DNA from: an uncultured Clostridia bacterium
Lineage (GTDB): Bacteria > Bacillota > Clostridia > Oscillospirales > Acutalibacteraceae
Assembly (NCBI GenBank): GCA_947364045.1
Contig: CANARN010000008.1
Coordinates: 1-57,306 of the forward strand
Reading direction: 5' to 3'
Length of the DNA stretch: 57,306 nucleotides
Positions 8,051 to 16,807 of the stretch are shown piece by piece. The notes below the pieces were generated by a model. It saw nothing but the letters and a program-made list of their open reading frames with translations, was not told the DNA's origin and ran no database searches. A program made the translations under genes and the position numbers. Position 1 is the stretch's first letter. Every line of letters starts with the position of its first letter.

Positions 8051-9035
8051 ATTCACTTTTCGTCTTTTTTTTGGGATTATACATCAAATAGTTTAAGGGG
8101 AATTTGAATATACTCAACGACAGAATAAACGTAAGCGGTATGCCGAGCAAAGCCCACGCGAGCTTTAAATAACCTGTCTTCTCAAAAAATTCATAACCGC
8201 CGCTATAAAATATAAATTTAATAATCAGATTATGCCAGAAATAAACCTGAAGCGTTCTTTGCCCGAAGTCCGTTATCTTACCCAGCTTAAACGACGGCGT
8301 AACAAGAATAAAACAAAGACCTATTACCGCCGCAAGCACATAAACGCCTGCCCTGTAAAATAATCCGTAATCGACAATATCTTTTCCAAAGGAATTTCTG
8401 CCCGTTAAAAGCGGTCTTAAAATATAAATCTTATCCGTCAGGAAGAAGCATATTGCTCCCCAAGCAAGCAGTACCGCTCCCGAAACAGCCTTAATATATC
8501 TTTTTTGGGCAAGGGCTTCTATGCGCTCCTTATTTACCATTGTTCCCAGCAAATAGAATGGGTAATATACGATTATCCGTGACATCACAAGAAAATCCCC
8601 TGTGTTTTTGTCATATCCGCTGAACAATCCGAGCATAAGAGCTATCATAAGAATATACTTTTTGTCAATATCTCGAAGCAAGTAAGTGATAAGAATGAAA
8701 ACCGCCGTTGCAAACATAAACCACGGCAAGGCATCTTCGGTGAAAAGCTCAAAGACTATTTTTTTATGCGTGGCCATTCTTACAAGTAAATAGCCTATTT
8801 TTACCGCCATATAAACAGCAAAATAACTTATAACCTTTTCTTTTATGTTTTTGTTTTTATGAAACAAGCCCGATATAAATATGAAAAGCGGCATATGAAA
8901 TGCCGTTATAAACATAAACACGCAGCGAAATAAATGCGAACCCTCTGTATCAAGGGCAACTAAATGGCATACTACAACAGTTATCATAAGGAAAAACTTA
9001 ACATTGTCCCACAGTGCCACACGCTCTTTTGCCAT
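8049..9035 (-). CDS. Acyltransferase-3 family membrane protein
   Basis: This multi-pass membrane acyltransferase (328 residues from the preferred start) probably O-acetylates an exported or lipid-linked glycan. About ten hydrophobic segments run through the protein. The N-terminal segment contains the family pattern of a charged residue followed by VVCH, and a late WHN motif near 285 is also typical. The reading frame can be extended to 9074, but AGGAGGA lies just before the ATG at 9033-9035 (protein begins MAKERVALWDN), so I use that start. It follows the GT2 gene, whose stop overlaps the extended frame only. The target glycan is unknown; the neighbouring polymer is the obvious candidate. 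Confidence 0.87.
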   Translation of the reverse strand: MAKERVALWDNVKFFLMITVVVCHLVALDTEGSHLFRCVFMFITAFHMPLFIFISGLFHKNKNIKEKVISYFAVYMAVKIGYLLVRMATHKKIVFELFTEDALPWFMFATAVFILITYLLRDIDKKYILMIALMLGLFSGYDKNTGDFLVMSRIIVYYPFYLLGTMVNKERIEALAQKRYIKAVSGAVLLAWGAICFFLTDKIYILRPLLTGRNSFGKDIVDYGLFYRAGVYVLAAVIGLCFILVTPSFKLGKITDFGQRTLQVYFWHNLIIKFIFYSGGYEFFEKTGYLKLAWALLGIPLTFILSLSIFKFPLNYLMYNPKKKTKSE

Positions 9036-9048
9036 AACTTTCCTCCTG

Positions 9049-10107
9049 TTACCTGTTTGCCTTAAGCACGGCAAACAGCTTAATATTTCCTGACTTTACA
9101 CCTGAAATTATTTTCCCCTCAAGGTAAGTCAAAAGTGTGCTTCGCATTCTTACGGGAACAAGCATAAGCTTCATCATATTAGAATTCGGCTTTGCATATT
9201 TCAGCGCTATACGCGTAGGCTTTGCGTTTATCATCATTTTTATACGCGCTTTTTTCTCCTTTGCCGAGAGTGTACACGCTTCATTGGTTACATTTTCAAT
9301 ACAGCCGATTACACGTTCAATGTAACGTCGGTGTATCATTTCGCGGCTCTTTTCGTCCTCATGACCCCAATATTTGTAAAGCGTGAGCATCCAAACATGC
9401 TCTTCCTCGCGCTTTTCGTACATCTCAGGTCTGTATTTAGCGGTTTCGCTCTCTTTGCGGGCGCGCATAAAATGATAATACTTATTCTCAGTTAAAACTA
9501 CTCTTTCAACATCCTTAATAACATCCAAGTTAAACGGAAAATCGTCCCAAAAGGTATTTTTAAATGTAATATTATTATTAACTACATATTCTCTTAAAAA
9601 CAGCTTGTTCCAAGGGGCATAAAGAAGGTTTTTGTCAAACATTTTATATGCATAATCACGGAAAGCCTGCTGAGTTTCAAACACTCTTGACGGAAGCGAC
9701 TGCTCCTGAGAATAAAATTCCGTATCGCTGAAATAGGTTTCAATGTAATAACCGGACACAACAAGCTGCGCGTTGTACTTTTTGGCAAGAGAATACATTT
9801 CCTCGAACATATTCGGCTCTGCCCAATCGTCAGAGTCCATAAAATAAAGGTACTCGCCGCGAGCCTTTGGAATTGCCGCATTTCTTGCCGACGGCGCGCC
9901 GCCGTTTTCCTTATGAATTACGGTAATTCGACTGTCCTTCGCCGCATATTCATCGCAAATTGCGCCGCTTTTGTCTGTACTGCCGTCATCAACCGCAATA
10001 AGCTCCCATTCGGTAAAGGTCTGAGCTAAAAGACTGTCAAGACATTTTCTTATGAACTTTTCAACCTTGTAAACCGGCATTATAACCGAAATTTTTACAT
10101 CCTTCAT
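9049..10107 (-). CDS. Family 2 glycosyltransferase
   Basis: This is an inverting GT-A glycosyltransferase that uses a nucleotide sugar. Its N-terminal domain contains ISVIMPVYKVEKFI, the nucleotide-binding VDDGSTD at 39-45, NGGAPSARN near 68-76 and the metal-binding DSDD at 91-94. The C-terminal half (about 230-352) is less conserved and ends in a basic, hydrophobic region that may touch the membrane. The length is normal. Promoter 10180-10208 lies upstream. Together with the acyltransferase it forms a two-gene unit that most likely modifies the polymer made by the convergent operon. Donor and acceptor are unknown. Confidence 0.9.
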   Translation of the reverse strand: MKDVKISVIMPVYKVEKFIRKCLDSLLAQTFTEWELIAVDDGSTDKSGAICDEYAAKDSRITVIHKENGGAPSARNAAIPKARGEYLYFMDSDDWAEPNMFEEMYSLAKKYNAQLVVSGYYIETYFSDTEFYSQEQSLPSRVFETQQAFRDYAYKMFDKNLLYAPWNKLFLREYVVNNNITFKNTFWDDFPFNLDVIKDVERVVLTENKYYHFMRARKESETAKYRPEMYEKREEEHVWMLTLYKYWGHEDEKSREMIHRRYIERVIGCIENVTNEACTLSAKEKKARIKMMINAKPTRIALKYAKPNSNMMKLMLVPVRMRSTLLTYLEGKIISGVKSGNIKLFAVLKANR

Positions 10108-10179
10108 ATTTCAAAACTCTTTATCACAAATCAGGAAATTTAAAATGCAATTACGCATTATCATATATAAATCTATTTT

Positions 10180-10208
10180 ATTTTACCATAAATTATCGGC
10201 ATTTTCAA
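10180..10208 (-). promoter_or_regulatory. Promoter for the GT2-acyltransferase unit
   Basis: On the minus strand, TTGAAA (10203-10208) and TAAAAT (10180-10185) are 17 bases apart, with a TGG extended -10. It points at the gene starting at 10107. Confidence 0.65.
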
Positions 10209-10248
10209 TAGCTTTATTAAACTTAGGGTCGAAATTATTACAAAAATG

Positions 10249-10262
10249 TTACAATATTGTAA
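10249..10262. promoter_or_regulatory. 14-bp perfect dyad, candidate operator
   Basis: TTACAATATTGTAA is a perfect palindrome that abuts the -35 hexamer of the divergent promoter 10263-10291. An additional ATTACA half-site lies about ten bases to its left. The position suits a regulator acting on the DUF4097 gene. No regulator gene is adjacent, so the protein is unknown. Confidence 0.45.
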
Positions 10263-10291
10263 TTGAAAAATACACTTCGCTGTGTTAAAAT
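10263..10291 (+). promoter_or_regulatory. Promoter for DUF4097 membrane protein
   Basis: TTGAAA at 10263-10268 and TAAAAT at 10286-10291 have 17-base spacing and a TGT extended -10. The gene starts about 50 bases downstream. Confidence 0.7.
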
Positions 10292-10342
10292 GAAAATGTC
10301 ATTAGACTGCTTTAATATATTTTTTCAAATAGGAGCGTTTTT

Positions 10343-11548
10343 ATGAAAAACAAAAATACTAATCCGTTGCTGCACGCTCTTTTGCCTGTTGCCGCAGTAA
10401 TTGCTTATGTACTTTTAGGGTATGCTTTTAAGGGCAGAGGCTGGGCTGCAGGTTGGATTGTCTTTCTTCTTATTCCGATAATTGAATCAGGCGTTACAGC
10501 ATTCAAGACAAAAAATCCGTCTGCATTTGCATATCCTGTTTTGGTAACAGCGTTGTTTCTTACCTTTGGAATGGCTTTCAGCATTTGGCATCCGACGTGG
10601 GTTTTGTTTGTTACTATCCCTGCTTTTTACGCAATCTGCGATTATATCAACAGAAACAGACAGCAAAAAGCCTATGAAAATGCGCAGCAAAATCCAAATA
10701 TTGCAACTCCGCCGCCGTTTCAACCGTCCGGCGAGCTTCCGCCCGTGGCGCCTCAGGTTCCACCGTATCAACAAGGCTATTATAATCCGCCGAAGAAATC
10801 TGCCGCCGCTCCCATAGCAATTTCAATTATCTTTTCGATAACAGCTATTGTAATTGCCGCTATTATAGGATTTTTCTCTTTCCTTCGGGGCGGCTTCAGC
10901 GATTTAGTCGGAATCGGCTCATTCTTCGAGAATAACAGCAGCTATACCGAAATAAATACTTCTGCCGAATTCAATACAGATAATATCAACAGCCTTGACA
11001 TTGAATGGATTGACGGCAATATTAATATTGAATATTACGACGGAGAAAAAATTTACATTGAAGAAAACGGCGGAAATAAACATCCAATGTGCTATAAAAT
11101 TGACGGAGGAACTCTTAAAATCGATGAGTACCGTAATAAATCTAAGCTTGTTAACATAAATACGCCGAGCAAGGACTTAACGGTGAAGCTTCCGCTTTCA
11201 TTTAAAGCAGATGAAATTGAAATTTCCGTTGTTGCCGCAAATGTTTCAGCTATCGCTCTTAATGTGGGCAAGTTCGACTTTGAAACAGTAAGCGGAAACG
11301 GAGAATTTGAATTTGCAGCTTCGCCGAGAGAAATTGGCACCGAATCCGTCAGCGGCAGTGTTAAAATTACACTTCCCTCAGATGTTTCCGGTTATTCAGC
11401 TTCATTTGAAACTGTTTCAGGCGCATTCAGCGCAAAGGATTTTGACAATTCCAAGCATTTCGGCGACGGCGCTGTTCTGATTGACGGCGATTCCGTAAGC
11501 GGCAATTTAACTATTCATAAATCGAAAGCAAAGACCCTTGCGGCATAA
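10343..11548 (+). CDS. Membrane protein with C-terminal DUF4097-type beta-helix domain
   Basis: The N-terminal third (about 1-105) has several hydrophobic segments. It is followed by a Pro/Gln-rich linker (about 110-150), another membrane segment (about 155-180), and an extracytoplasmic domain (about 205-401). That domain has repeating beta-strand and Gly/Ser patterns such as the recurring VSG motifs (TVSGNGEF, SVSGSVKI, TVSGAFSA, SVSGNLTI), the hallmark of DUF4097 putative adhesin-like domains. AGGAG at 10331-10335 supports the ATG. It is monocistronic, with its own promoter and terminator (11573-11600). Such proteins are often linked to envelope stress or sensing systems. No specific function can be assigned. 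Confidence 0.82.
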   Translation: MKNKNTNPLLHALLPVAAVIAYVLLGYAFKGRGWAAGWIVFLLIPIIESGVTAFKTKNPSAFAYPVLVTALFLTFGMAFSIWHPTWVLFVTIPAFYAICDYINRNRQQKAYENAQQNPNIATPPPFQPSGELPPVAPQVPPYQQGYYNPPKKSAAAPIAISIIFSITAIVIAAIIGFFSFLRGGFSDLVGIGSFFENNSSYTEINTSAEFNTDNINSLDIEWIDGNINIEYYDGEKIYIEENGGNKHPMCYKIDGGTLKIDEYRNKSKLVNINTPSKDLTVKLPLSFKADEIEISVVAANVSAIALNVGKFDFETVSGNGEFEFAASPREIGTESVSGSVKITLPSDVSGYSASFETVSGAFSAKDFDNSKHFGDGAVLIDGDSVSGNLTIHKSKAKTLAA

Positions 11549-11572
11549 GCTAAAAATTAAACAGTATAAATT

Positions 11573-11600
11573 AAGAGGGACGAATTTGTCCCTCTTTTTT
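11573..11600 (+). terminator. Intrinsic terminator after DUF4097 gene
   Basis: AAGAGGGAC-GAATTT-GTCCCTCTT forms a nine-base-pair stem followed by a T-run. It could also slow read-through of the convergent MATE transcript. Nothing else is recognisable in the rest of 11601-11775. Confidence 0.85.
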
Positions 11601-11775
11601 ATTGTTTTTTATCCGCTTTTTCCTTCTTCATACTTTCCTATATATAATTTGCAGATATGCTCCGACCGTTTGCTGCAATCTCGTTTCACATCCGGCAATA
11701 TAGCATATTTTTTGCAAATATTTATCTTCAATATGAAAAGTAAATACTGCTCTGTTTGTACTCCACAGCTTTATC

Positions 11776-13131
11776 TTATGCCTTTATTTCTTTTACATAC
11801 TTTTTATAATATTCGTAATAAAACAACAGCGACATTGCCGTTGCTGTCAGCCAGCCTATAGGCCAAGCGAGCCAAATACCTGTTGCGCCCAACACAGTTG
11901 AGGAAAGAATTTTTGCAAGCACAACGCGCAAAATTAAATCCGTAAAGGTTGCAAGCATAAACTGCTTCATTTTGCCCGCTCCCCGAAGTACTCCGTCTGC
12001 AATAAGCTTGGTTGAAATAATAAAATAGAACGGAGAAATTATTTTAAGAATCTTAATTCCCGTACTCATAGCTTCGCCTGTGTAATCGTTTATGAAAATG
12101 TGTACCAAATTTTTGCCGAGTAAGAAATAAGCTGCGGAGAACACCGCGCCGATTAAAACCACCATTCCGACTCCGGCCTTAAAGCCATCGTGTATCCGTT
12201 CCTTTTTCCCAGCGCCCAAATTCTGCGCCGTATAATTTGACATTCCCGTGCCAATGGTGTTAAATGACGTAATTACAAGGTTATTAAGCTTTATTGACGC
12301 AGAATAACCGGCAATAACTGCTGAGCCGAAGGTGTTAATTATGCCCTGAATTATAATATTTCCAACCGAAACAAAGCTCTGCTGTAAAATGCTGGGAATT
12401 GCAATATAAGCAATTTTTCCGAGTATCTTAAACGAAAACGCCTTATTTCTGCCCTCCGTCTTTACGGTTTTCAGCCGTTTAAACACAAAAACAAGGGCTA
12501 ACACACAGCTTACTCCCTGACACAGAAATGTTGCCCATGCAACTCCGTCAACGCCGCGTTTGAATATGCCCTTTAATGCTGTTGTGAACAGAATATCCAT
12601 AAAAATATTCGCAACAGACGAACACATCAGAAAATAAAACGGCGTTTTTGAATCGCCTAAGGCTGAAAAAATGCCTGTCGCAACATTATAGTAAAATACA
12701 AAGAAAAGACCTAAAATGTAAATATTCAAATAAAGCCTTGAGTCCGCCATAATGTCAGACGGAGTATTTATAAGCTCTAAAAGCGTACCGCCGAACACAG
12801 CGCCTGCAACCATTAAAAATGCGCACAGCACTCCGCCCGAAATAAGCCCCGTGTAAACTGCGGTTTTAAGCTCTCTGTACTTTTTTGCGCCGAAAAAGCT
12901 TGACACAACAACCGAACAGCCAATGTTACAGCCAAAGGCAAACGCCATAAAGAAAAGCGTTATTTCATAGCTGTTGCCAACAGCCGCCAATGCTCTTTCG
13001 CCGATAAATTTACCTGCCACAAAGCTGTCCGCAACGGTGTAAAGCTGTTGAAATATTACACTGTAAAAAAGCGGCATACAGAATTTACGCAAAACCGTAC
13101 TCGGCTTTCCTACGGTTAAATCCTTATTCAT
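11776..13131 (-). CDS. MATE family multidrug/toxin efflux transporter
   Basis: This 451-residue protein with about twelve membrane segments should export cationic compounds or metabolites using an ion gradient. Typical MATE features include PLFYSVIFQQLYTVADSF near the N-terminus and a second, homologous half beginning near IPSILQQSFVSVGNIIIQG. The frame stays open to 13203, but GAGAAGGA at 13138-13145 precedes the ATG at 13129-13131 (protein MNKDLTVGKPS), which also matches the family N-terminus. A 15-bp palindrome (13166-13180) lies between promoter and start and may be an operator. Substrates are not predictable. Confidence 0.9.
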   Translation of the reverse strand: MNKDLTVGKPSTVLRKFCMPLFYSVIFQQLYTVADSFVAGKFIGERALAAVGNSYEITLFFMAFAFGCNIGCSVVVSSFFGAKKYRELKTAVYTGLISGGVLCAFLMVAGAVFGGTLLELINTPSDIMADSRLYLNIYILGLFFVFYYNVATGIFSALGDSKTPFYFLMCSSVANIFMDILFTTALKGIFKRGVDGVAWATFLCQGVSCVLALVFVFKRLKTVKTEGRNKAFSFKILGKIAYIAIPSILQQSFVSVGNIIIQGIINTFGSAVIAGYSASIKLNNLVITSFNTIGTGMSNYTAQNLGAGKKERIHDGFKAGVGMVVLIGAVFSAAYFLLGKNLVHIFINDYTGEAMSTGIKILKIISPFYFIISTKLIADGVLRGAGKMKQFMLATFTDLILRVVLAKILSSTVLGATGIWLAWPIGWLTATAMSLLFYYEYYKKYVKEIKA

Positions 13132-13165
13132 TAAAAATCCTTCTCTTAATCTTCTAATTATCTTC

Positions 13166-13180
13166 GCTGAACAGTTCAGC
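13166..13180. promoter_or_regulatory. 15-bp palindrome in the MATE leader, candidate operator
   Basis: GCTGAAC-A-GTTCAGC is a perfect 7-1-7 inverted repeat. It sits between the -10 box (13194-13199) and the MATE start, a classic place for a repressor. No repressor gene is adjacent. Confidence 0.45.
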
Positions 13181-13193
13181 TTTTCCTTAGGAT

Positions 13194-13221
13194 ATTTTAG
13201 CACAAATCAGCCAAAAGTAAA
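13194..13221 (-). promoter_or_regulatory. Promoter of the MATE gene
   Basis: On the minus strand, TTTACT (13216-13221) and TAAAAT (13194-13199) are 16 bases apart, with a TGC extended -10. The -35 box is weak, so regulation by the adjacent palindrome would be plausible. Confidence 0.5.
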
Positions 13222-13268
13222 GAATTTTTAATGTAAAAGAGAAAATAAAAAGTATCGGCAACAAGTAG

Positions 13269-13300
13269 AATGGGACGATGTGAGCATCGTCCCATTTTTT
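13269..13300 (+). repeat. GGGACGATG-type palindromic element with T-run
   Basis: AATGGGACGATG and CATCGTCCCATT form a perfect 12-bp stem around TGAG, followed by a T-run on the plus strand. It lies downstream of the hydrolase gene (stop at 13308, minus strand) and upstream of MATE. The core matches the left half of the element at 38433-38495. The T-run faces plus, so it would stop antisense transcription rather than the hydrolase message, unless the stem alone suffices. Confidence 0.75.
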
Positions 13301-13307
13301 AATGAAT

Positions 13308-14315
13308 TCAGTTTTTACTTGAAAAATCCTGCCATGCAGAATTTTCTGAAAGCCCGCCGCCGTTTTGGAATACAGCCTTAGCCGCAGCATCGTTTTTAAG
13401 ATAAGCATCGAACCAAGATATAATATATGGCGATACCTTGTCGGGATTAGTCATACAGGTCGTATGCACTCCGCCCTTTAAAGAGGCATAAACAGCCCTT
13501 CCCTCAGACGCATCATAAGACGGCTTGCACCATTGAGATGACACAACAACCATATCTGCCGTGCCTGTAAGGTAAAGCGCGGGAGCTTTAAGCCCCGTTG
13601 CCTCTTCTTTTGAAGAAGCGCCCGCAACAGACACAATGCACTTTATTCTCCTGTCCTTCTGAGCCGCATTGACTGAGCTTCTGCCGCCCTGCGAATGCCC
13701 CGTTGCGCCGATTTTCGCAGTATCAACCTTGCCGTAAAAAACACTGTTTTTATCACCGTTTTTATCTGTTATAAAGTCAATTGAGTCAATTTGCGCCTTG
13801 CCGTCAGCGGTCATAACGCTCGAATCCGCAACGACAATATAGCCGCCGTCGGCAATTCTCTTTAAAAGTCCGTCATAGGTGTCGGTTGCGCAGCCCGTTC
13901 CGTTCGCCCAAACAACTACGGGGTATTTTTTCTGAAGAGCCTCTAATGCCGCAGGATAATAAACCTTTTTGTTTCCGTCCGTAAGCGACTTAACCCCTGT
14001 GGGAACGGGGGTGATTTGTGAATTTGTTGACGGCTCTGTTTTAGAGTCAGATTCTTTTTCCGAAACAGACGGTGTAATATTAGTTACATCCGACGACTCA
14101 ATCTGCGACTGAGATTCGCCCGTTGCAGACTGTGTTTCGCCGCCCGTCTCTCCCGTTTTTTCTTCGGCATTTACCGATATTGCAGGATTTACCGGCTTGT
14201 TCACATTCTTTTTATGCAACAAAACAGCAGAGGCAACCGAAAATACAACAACGGCAACTACACCTGCAATTATGCCGATAAATATGTTTCTATGCCCGTT
14301 TATCCAATCACGCAT
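13308..14315 (-). CDS. Membrane-anchored alpha/beta hydrolase (chlorophyllase/dienelactone hydrolase-like)
   Basis: This is a serine hydrolase of unknown substrate. Residues 10-33 are one hydrophobic segment, read as an uncleaved anchor, followed by a low-complexity Ser/Thr/Glu linker (about 45-105) as in extracytoplasmic enzymes. The catalytic domain contains the nucleophile elbow GHSQGG at 206-211 (Ser208). D254 and H284 are good candidates for the other triad members. AGGGGGA upstream supports the start. It is the last gene of the rny-to-hydrolase series, 14 bases after the HTH gene. Family members include lipases, esterases and polyester-degrading enzymes; none can be chosen here. Confidence 0.8.
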   Translation of the reverse strand: MRDWINGHRNIFIGIIAGVVAVVVFSVASAVLLHKKNVNKPVNPAISVNAEEKTGETGGETQSATGESQSQIESSDVTNITPSVSEKESDSKTEPSTNSQITPVPTGVKSLTDGNKKVYYPAALEALQKKYPVVVWANGTGCATDTYDGLLKRIADGGYIVVADSSVMTADGKAQIDSIDFITDKNGDKNSVFYGKVDTAKIGATGHSQGGRSSVNAAQKDRRIKCIVSVAGASSKEEATGLKAPALYLTGTADMVVVSSQWCKPSYDASEGRAVYASLKGGVHTTCMTNPDKVSPYIISWFDAYLKNDAAAKAVFQNGGGLSENSAWQDFSSKN

Positions 14316-14329
14316 AAAAGTCCCCCTGA

Positions 14330-14737
14330 TTATTTATAATTTTCATAATCCTTTGTAATAGCTTTTCTTGCCTCTTCACGCTCATTCGGGTCAACCTGCG
14401 TAATAATTTTATGAAGAACCGACGCCGCCTCTTCTTTCCCGAGTTTTTGGCTCTCAAGCAAAATTTCCGAAACGGTTACCGCTTCCTTTGCGGTTACCCA
14501 CTCACGCTCGGGCTTTATAAGGAAATACGTGTTTTTCGCTTCATTATAAGCAATAGCATTATGAGTAGTATTTTCGGATTTGGAAAGATACTCACGAAGA
14601 GAATTTATATCCCTTTTTACCGTTCTCATTGACACGTCAAATTCAGTTGCTAACTTTTCAAGGCTCAGCTCACTCCCGTCAAGAAGTCTGTCAGCAATAC
14701 TTAAAAGCCTTAACGCCTTTTCAGGTCTTTTACGCAT
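14330..14737 (-). CDS. Small helix-turn-helix (DeoR/WYL-type) transcriptional regulator
   Basis: The 135-residue protein begins with a winged helix-turn-helix of the HTH_11/DeoR type. Residues about 12-55 include LSLEKLATEFDVSMRTVKRD and the typical INSLREYL that follows. Proteins of this kind usually continue into a WYL or sensor domain of 150 or more residues. Here only a short predicted helical tail follows, so the ligand-binding part is absent. GGGGA precedes the ATG. It sits 15 bases after recG and 14 before the hydrolase, so it may regulate one of these or the whole operon. The target is unknown. Confidence 0.72.
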   Translation of the reverse strand: MRKRPEKALRLLSIADRLLDGSELSLEKLATEFDVSMRTVKRDINSLREYLSKSENTTHNAIAYNEAKNTYFLIKPEREWVTAKEAVTVSEILLESQKLGKEEAASVLHKIITQVDPNEREEARKAITKDYENYK

Positions 14738-14752
14738 AACAATTCCCCTTTT

Positions 14753-16807
14753 TTATATTGTATTTGCGGCGGCAGGCGTTTGAAGAGTACTGATTTTTTT
14801 ATTTACCTGTCTGCCGATTTTTATATGCTCTGTCTTTGTAAAATTCGGGTCGCTTTTCATAATTTCGCCCGCTAAAATTTGCGTTTGGGTAAGAATTTTT
14901 GAGTCTGTCATTAAATCTGCAATTCTAAGCTGAGGCAGTCCGTGCTGACGTGTTCCGAAAAAATCGCCGGGACCGCGCAGCCGCAAATCCTCGTCGGCAA
15001 TTTTAAATCCGTCCGTTGTAGAACACATAACATTCATTCGTTTCACAGTGTCCTCCCCTGTGGAGTCGGTAACGAGAATACATGTTGACATCTGCTTTCC
15101 TCTGCCGACGCGCCCTCTGAGCTGGTGAAGCTGAGAAAGCCCGAATCGCTCCGCATTTTCTATAACCATTATTACTGCATTCGGAACGTCAACCCCAACC
15201 TCAATAACCACCGTTGAAATCAAAAGCTGAATTTTACCGCTCTTAAAATCAGACATTATTTCGTCCTTTTTCTTCGGCGTCATTTTGCCGTGAAGAAGCC
15301 CCACACTGTAATTTTTAAAAACGGTATTTACGGCTTTTTCATAATATTCTTCTGCATTCTGAACGCCTGCAATTGCATCGCTTTCTTCAACAAGCGGACA
15401 GACAATGTATCCCTGAAAGCCTTTATCAAGATATGTCTTTATATAATCAAACATACTTTGCCGTTTTTTTGATGATACGGCATATGTCACCGTCTTTTGC
15501 CTGCCCGGCGGCAGTTCATCTAAAACGGAAACGTCTAAATCACCGAAAACTATAAGCGCCAGCGTTCTGGGAATAGGTGTTGCAGACATAACGTAAACGT
15601 GCGGATTTTGCCCCTTTGAGCAAAGACCTGTCCTCTGCTTTACACCGAATCTGTGCTGTTCATCGGTAATAACAAGTCCAAGACGTGAAAACTCAACATC
15701 ATCCTGAATAAGCGCATGCGTACCGATAATCAAATCAATTTCGCCGTTTTTAAGCCTTTCTTTTATCTGCTTTTTTTCAGACGCCTTTGAAGAACCGGTC
15801 AAAAGCTCGCAGATTATGCCCGCTTGGCTGAAAAGAGAAGTAAAGGTTTCAAAATGCTGAACCGCCAAGACCTCCGTCGGCGCCATTAAAGCCGACTGCA
15901 TTCCGTTTTTTGCGCAAACAAAAACCAGAGCGGCGGCTACAGCTGTTTTTCCGCTTCCAACATCTCCCTGCAAAAGTCTGTTCATCTGCTTTCCGCTTTT
16001 CATATCCGAAACAGCGTCCTTCACAGCCTTTTTTTGAGCATTCGTCATCTCAAACGGGAGCAAAGAGAAAAACTCGTCTGTACAGTCAAGTTTAATTTTA
16101 TTTTCAGTTTTAACCGCCGAATTTTTATCTTTAAGCCGCATAAGGCTGAGCTGTAATAAAAACAGTTCGTCAAAAATCAACCTGTTACGTGCGGCTTGAA
16201 GAGCTTCAGCGTCCTTGGGAAAGTGAATTCGGCGAATTGCAGTGTCAAGAGATACAAGAGAATATTTTTTCAGTATATACTGCGGTAAAAATTCGGGAAT
16301 TTCAGTTTTATCCTCCAGCACTGTACTCACTGCCGAGCGGATTTGCCGTGTTGTAATTTTCGCATTTTGGTGGTAAATCGGTAAAATTTCCTTCGACTTT
16401 TTTACAGGTATAAACATCGGCGAAAGCATTTCACGCGCCGCGTATTTTCCAAGTGTAATTTTTCCGTAGAAAAGGTATTCCTCTCCCGATTTCAGCATAG
16501 ACGTAATATATTTATTGTTAAAAAAGGTTACGGAAACAATGCTGTCGCCGTCGGTCACCGAGCCTTTGGCAATCATCATTCCGCCCCGAACTCTGTCATT
16601 TTTAATCGGATATAAAAGCGTTCCTTTAATGCAGACGTTTTCGCCTATGGGGCAGCGTTCAATAGGCAAAATACTGCTCCAATCCTCATAAGCGCGCGGA
16701 TAAAAACGCAAAAGCTCACCCACCGTGGCAACTCCTAAAGAGCGAAAGCCGTCAGCCCGAACCGCGCCGACACCCTTAACCGTGCCGATATCAGCTGAAA
16801 AGTTCAT
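14753..16807 (-). CDS. recG: ATP-dependent DNA helicase RecG
   Basis: RecG remodels stalled replication forks and branch-migrates Holliday junctions. The 684-residue length is normal. An N-terminal OB-fold wedge domain (about 1-180) precedes the helicase core. The core has Walker A GDVGSGKT at 281-288, the DEQH box at 382-385, a GRVGRG motif VI region and the C-terminal FGTRQHG block. The start lies inside the end of the preceding lipoprotein gene (17-base overlap), implying coupled translation. Its position downstream of rny and ymdB suggests co-expression with RNA-turnover genes. Confidence 0.96.
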   Translation of the reverse strand: MNFSADIGTVKGVGAVRADGFRSLGVATVGELLRFYPRAYEDWSSILPIERCPIGENVCIKGTLLYPIKNDRVRGGMMIAKGSVTDGDSIVSVTFFNNKYITSMLKSGEEYLFYGKITLGKYAAREMLSPMFIPVKKSKEILPIYHQNAKITTRQIRSAVSTVLEDKTEIPEFLPQYILKKYSLVSLDTAIRRIHFPKDAEALQAARNRLIFDELFLLQLSLMRLKDKNSAVKTENKIKLDCTDEFFSLLPFEMTNAQKKAVKDAVSDMKSGKQMNRLLQGDVGSGKTAVAAALVFVCAKNGMQSALMAPTEVLAVQHFETFTSLFSQAGIICELLTGSSKASEKKQIKERLKNGEIDLIIGTHALIQDDVEFSRLGLVITDEQHRFGVKQRTGLCSKGQNPHVYVMSATPIPRTLALIVFGDLDVSVLDELPPGRQKTVTYAVSSKKRQSMFDYIKTYLDKGFQGYIVCPLVEESDAIAGVQNAEEYYEKAVNTVFKNYSVGLLHGKMTPKKKDEIMSDFKSGKIQLLISTVVIEVGVDVPNAVIMVIENAERFGLSQLHQLRGRVGRGKQMSTCILVTDSTGEDTVKRMNVMCSTTDGFKIADEDLRLRGPGDFFGTRQHGLPQLRIADLMTDSKILTQTQILAGEIMKSDPNFTKTEHIKIGRQVNKKISTLQTPAAANTI

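Noticed and set aside
13187-13408. Short minus-strand frame overlapping the hydrolase end
   Set aside because: It overlaps the hydrolase in another frame and runs through a palindromic element. No domain or ribosome binding site is present.
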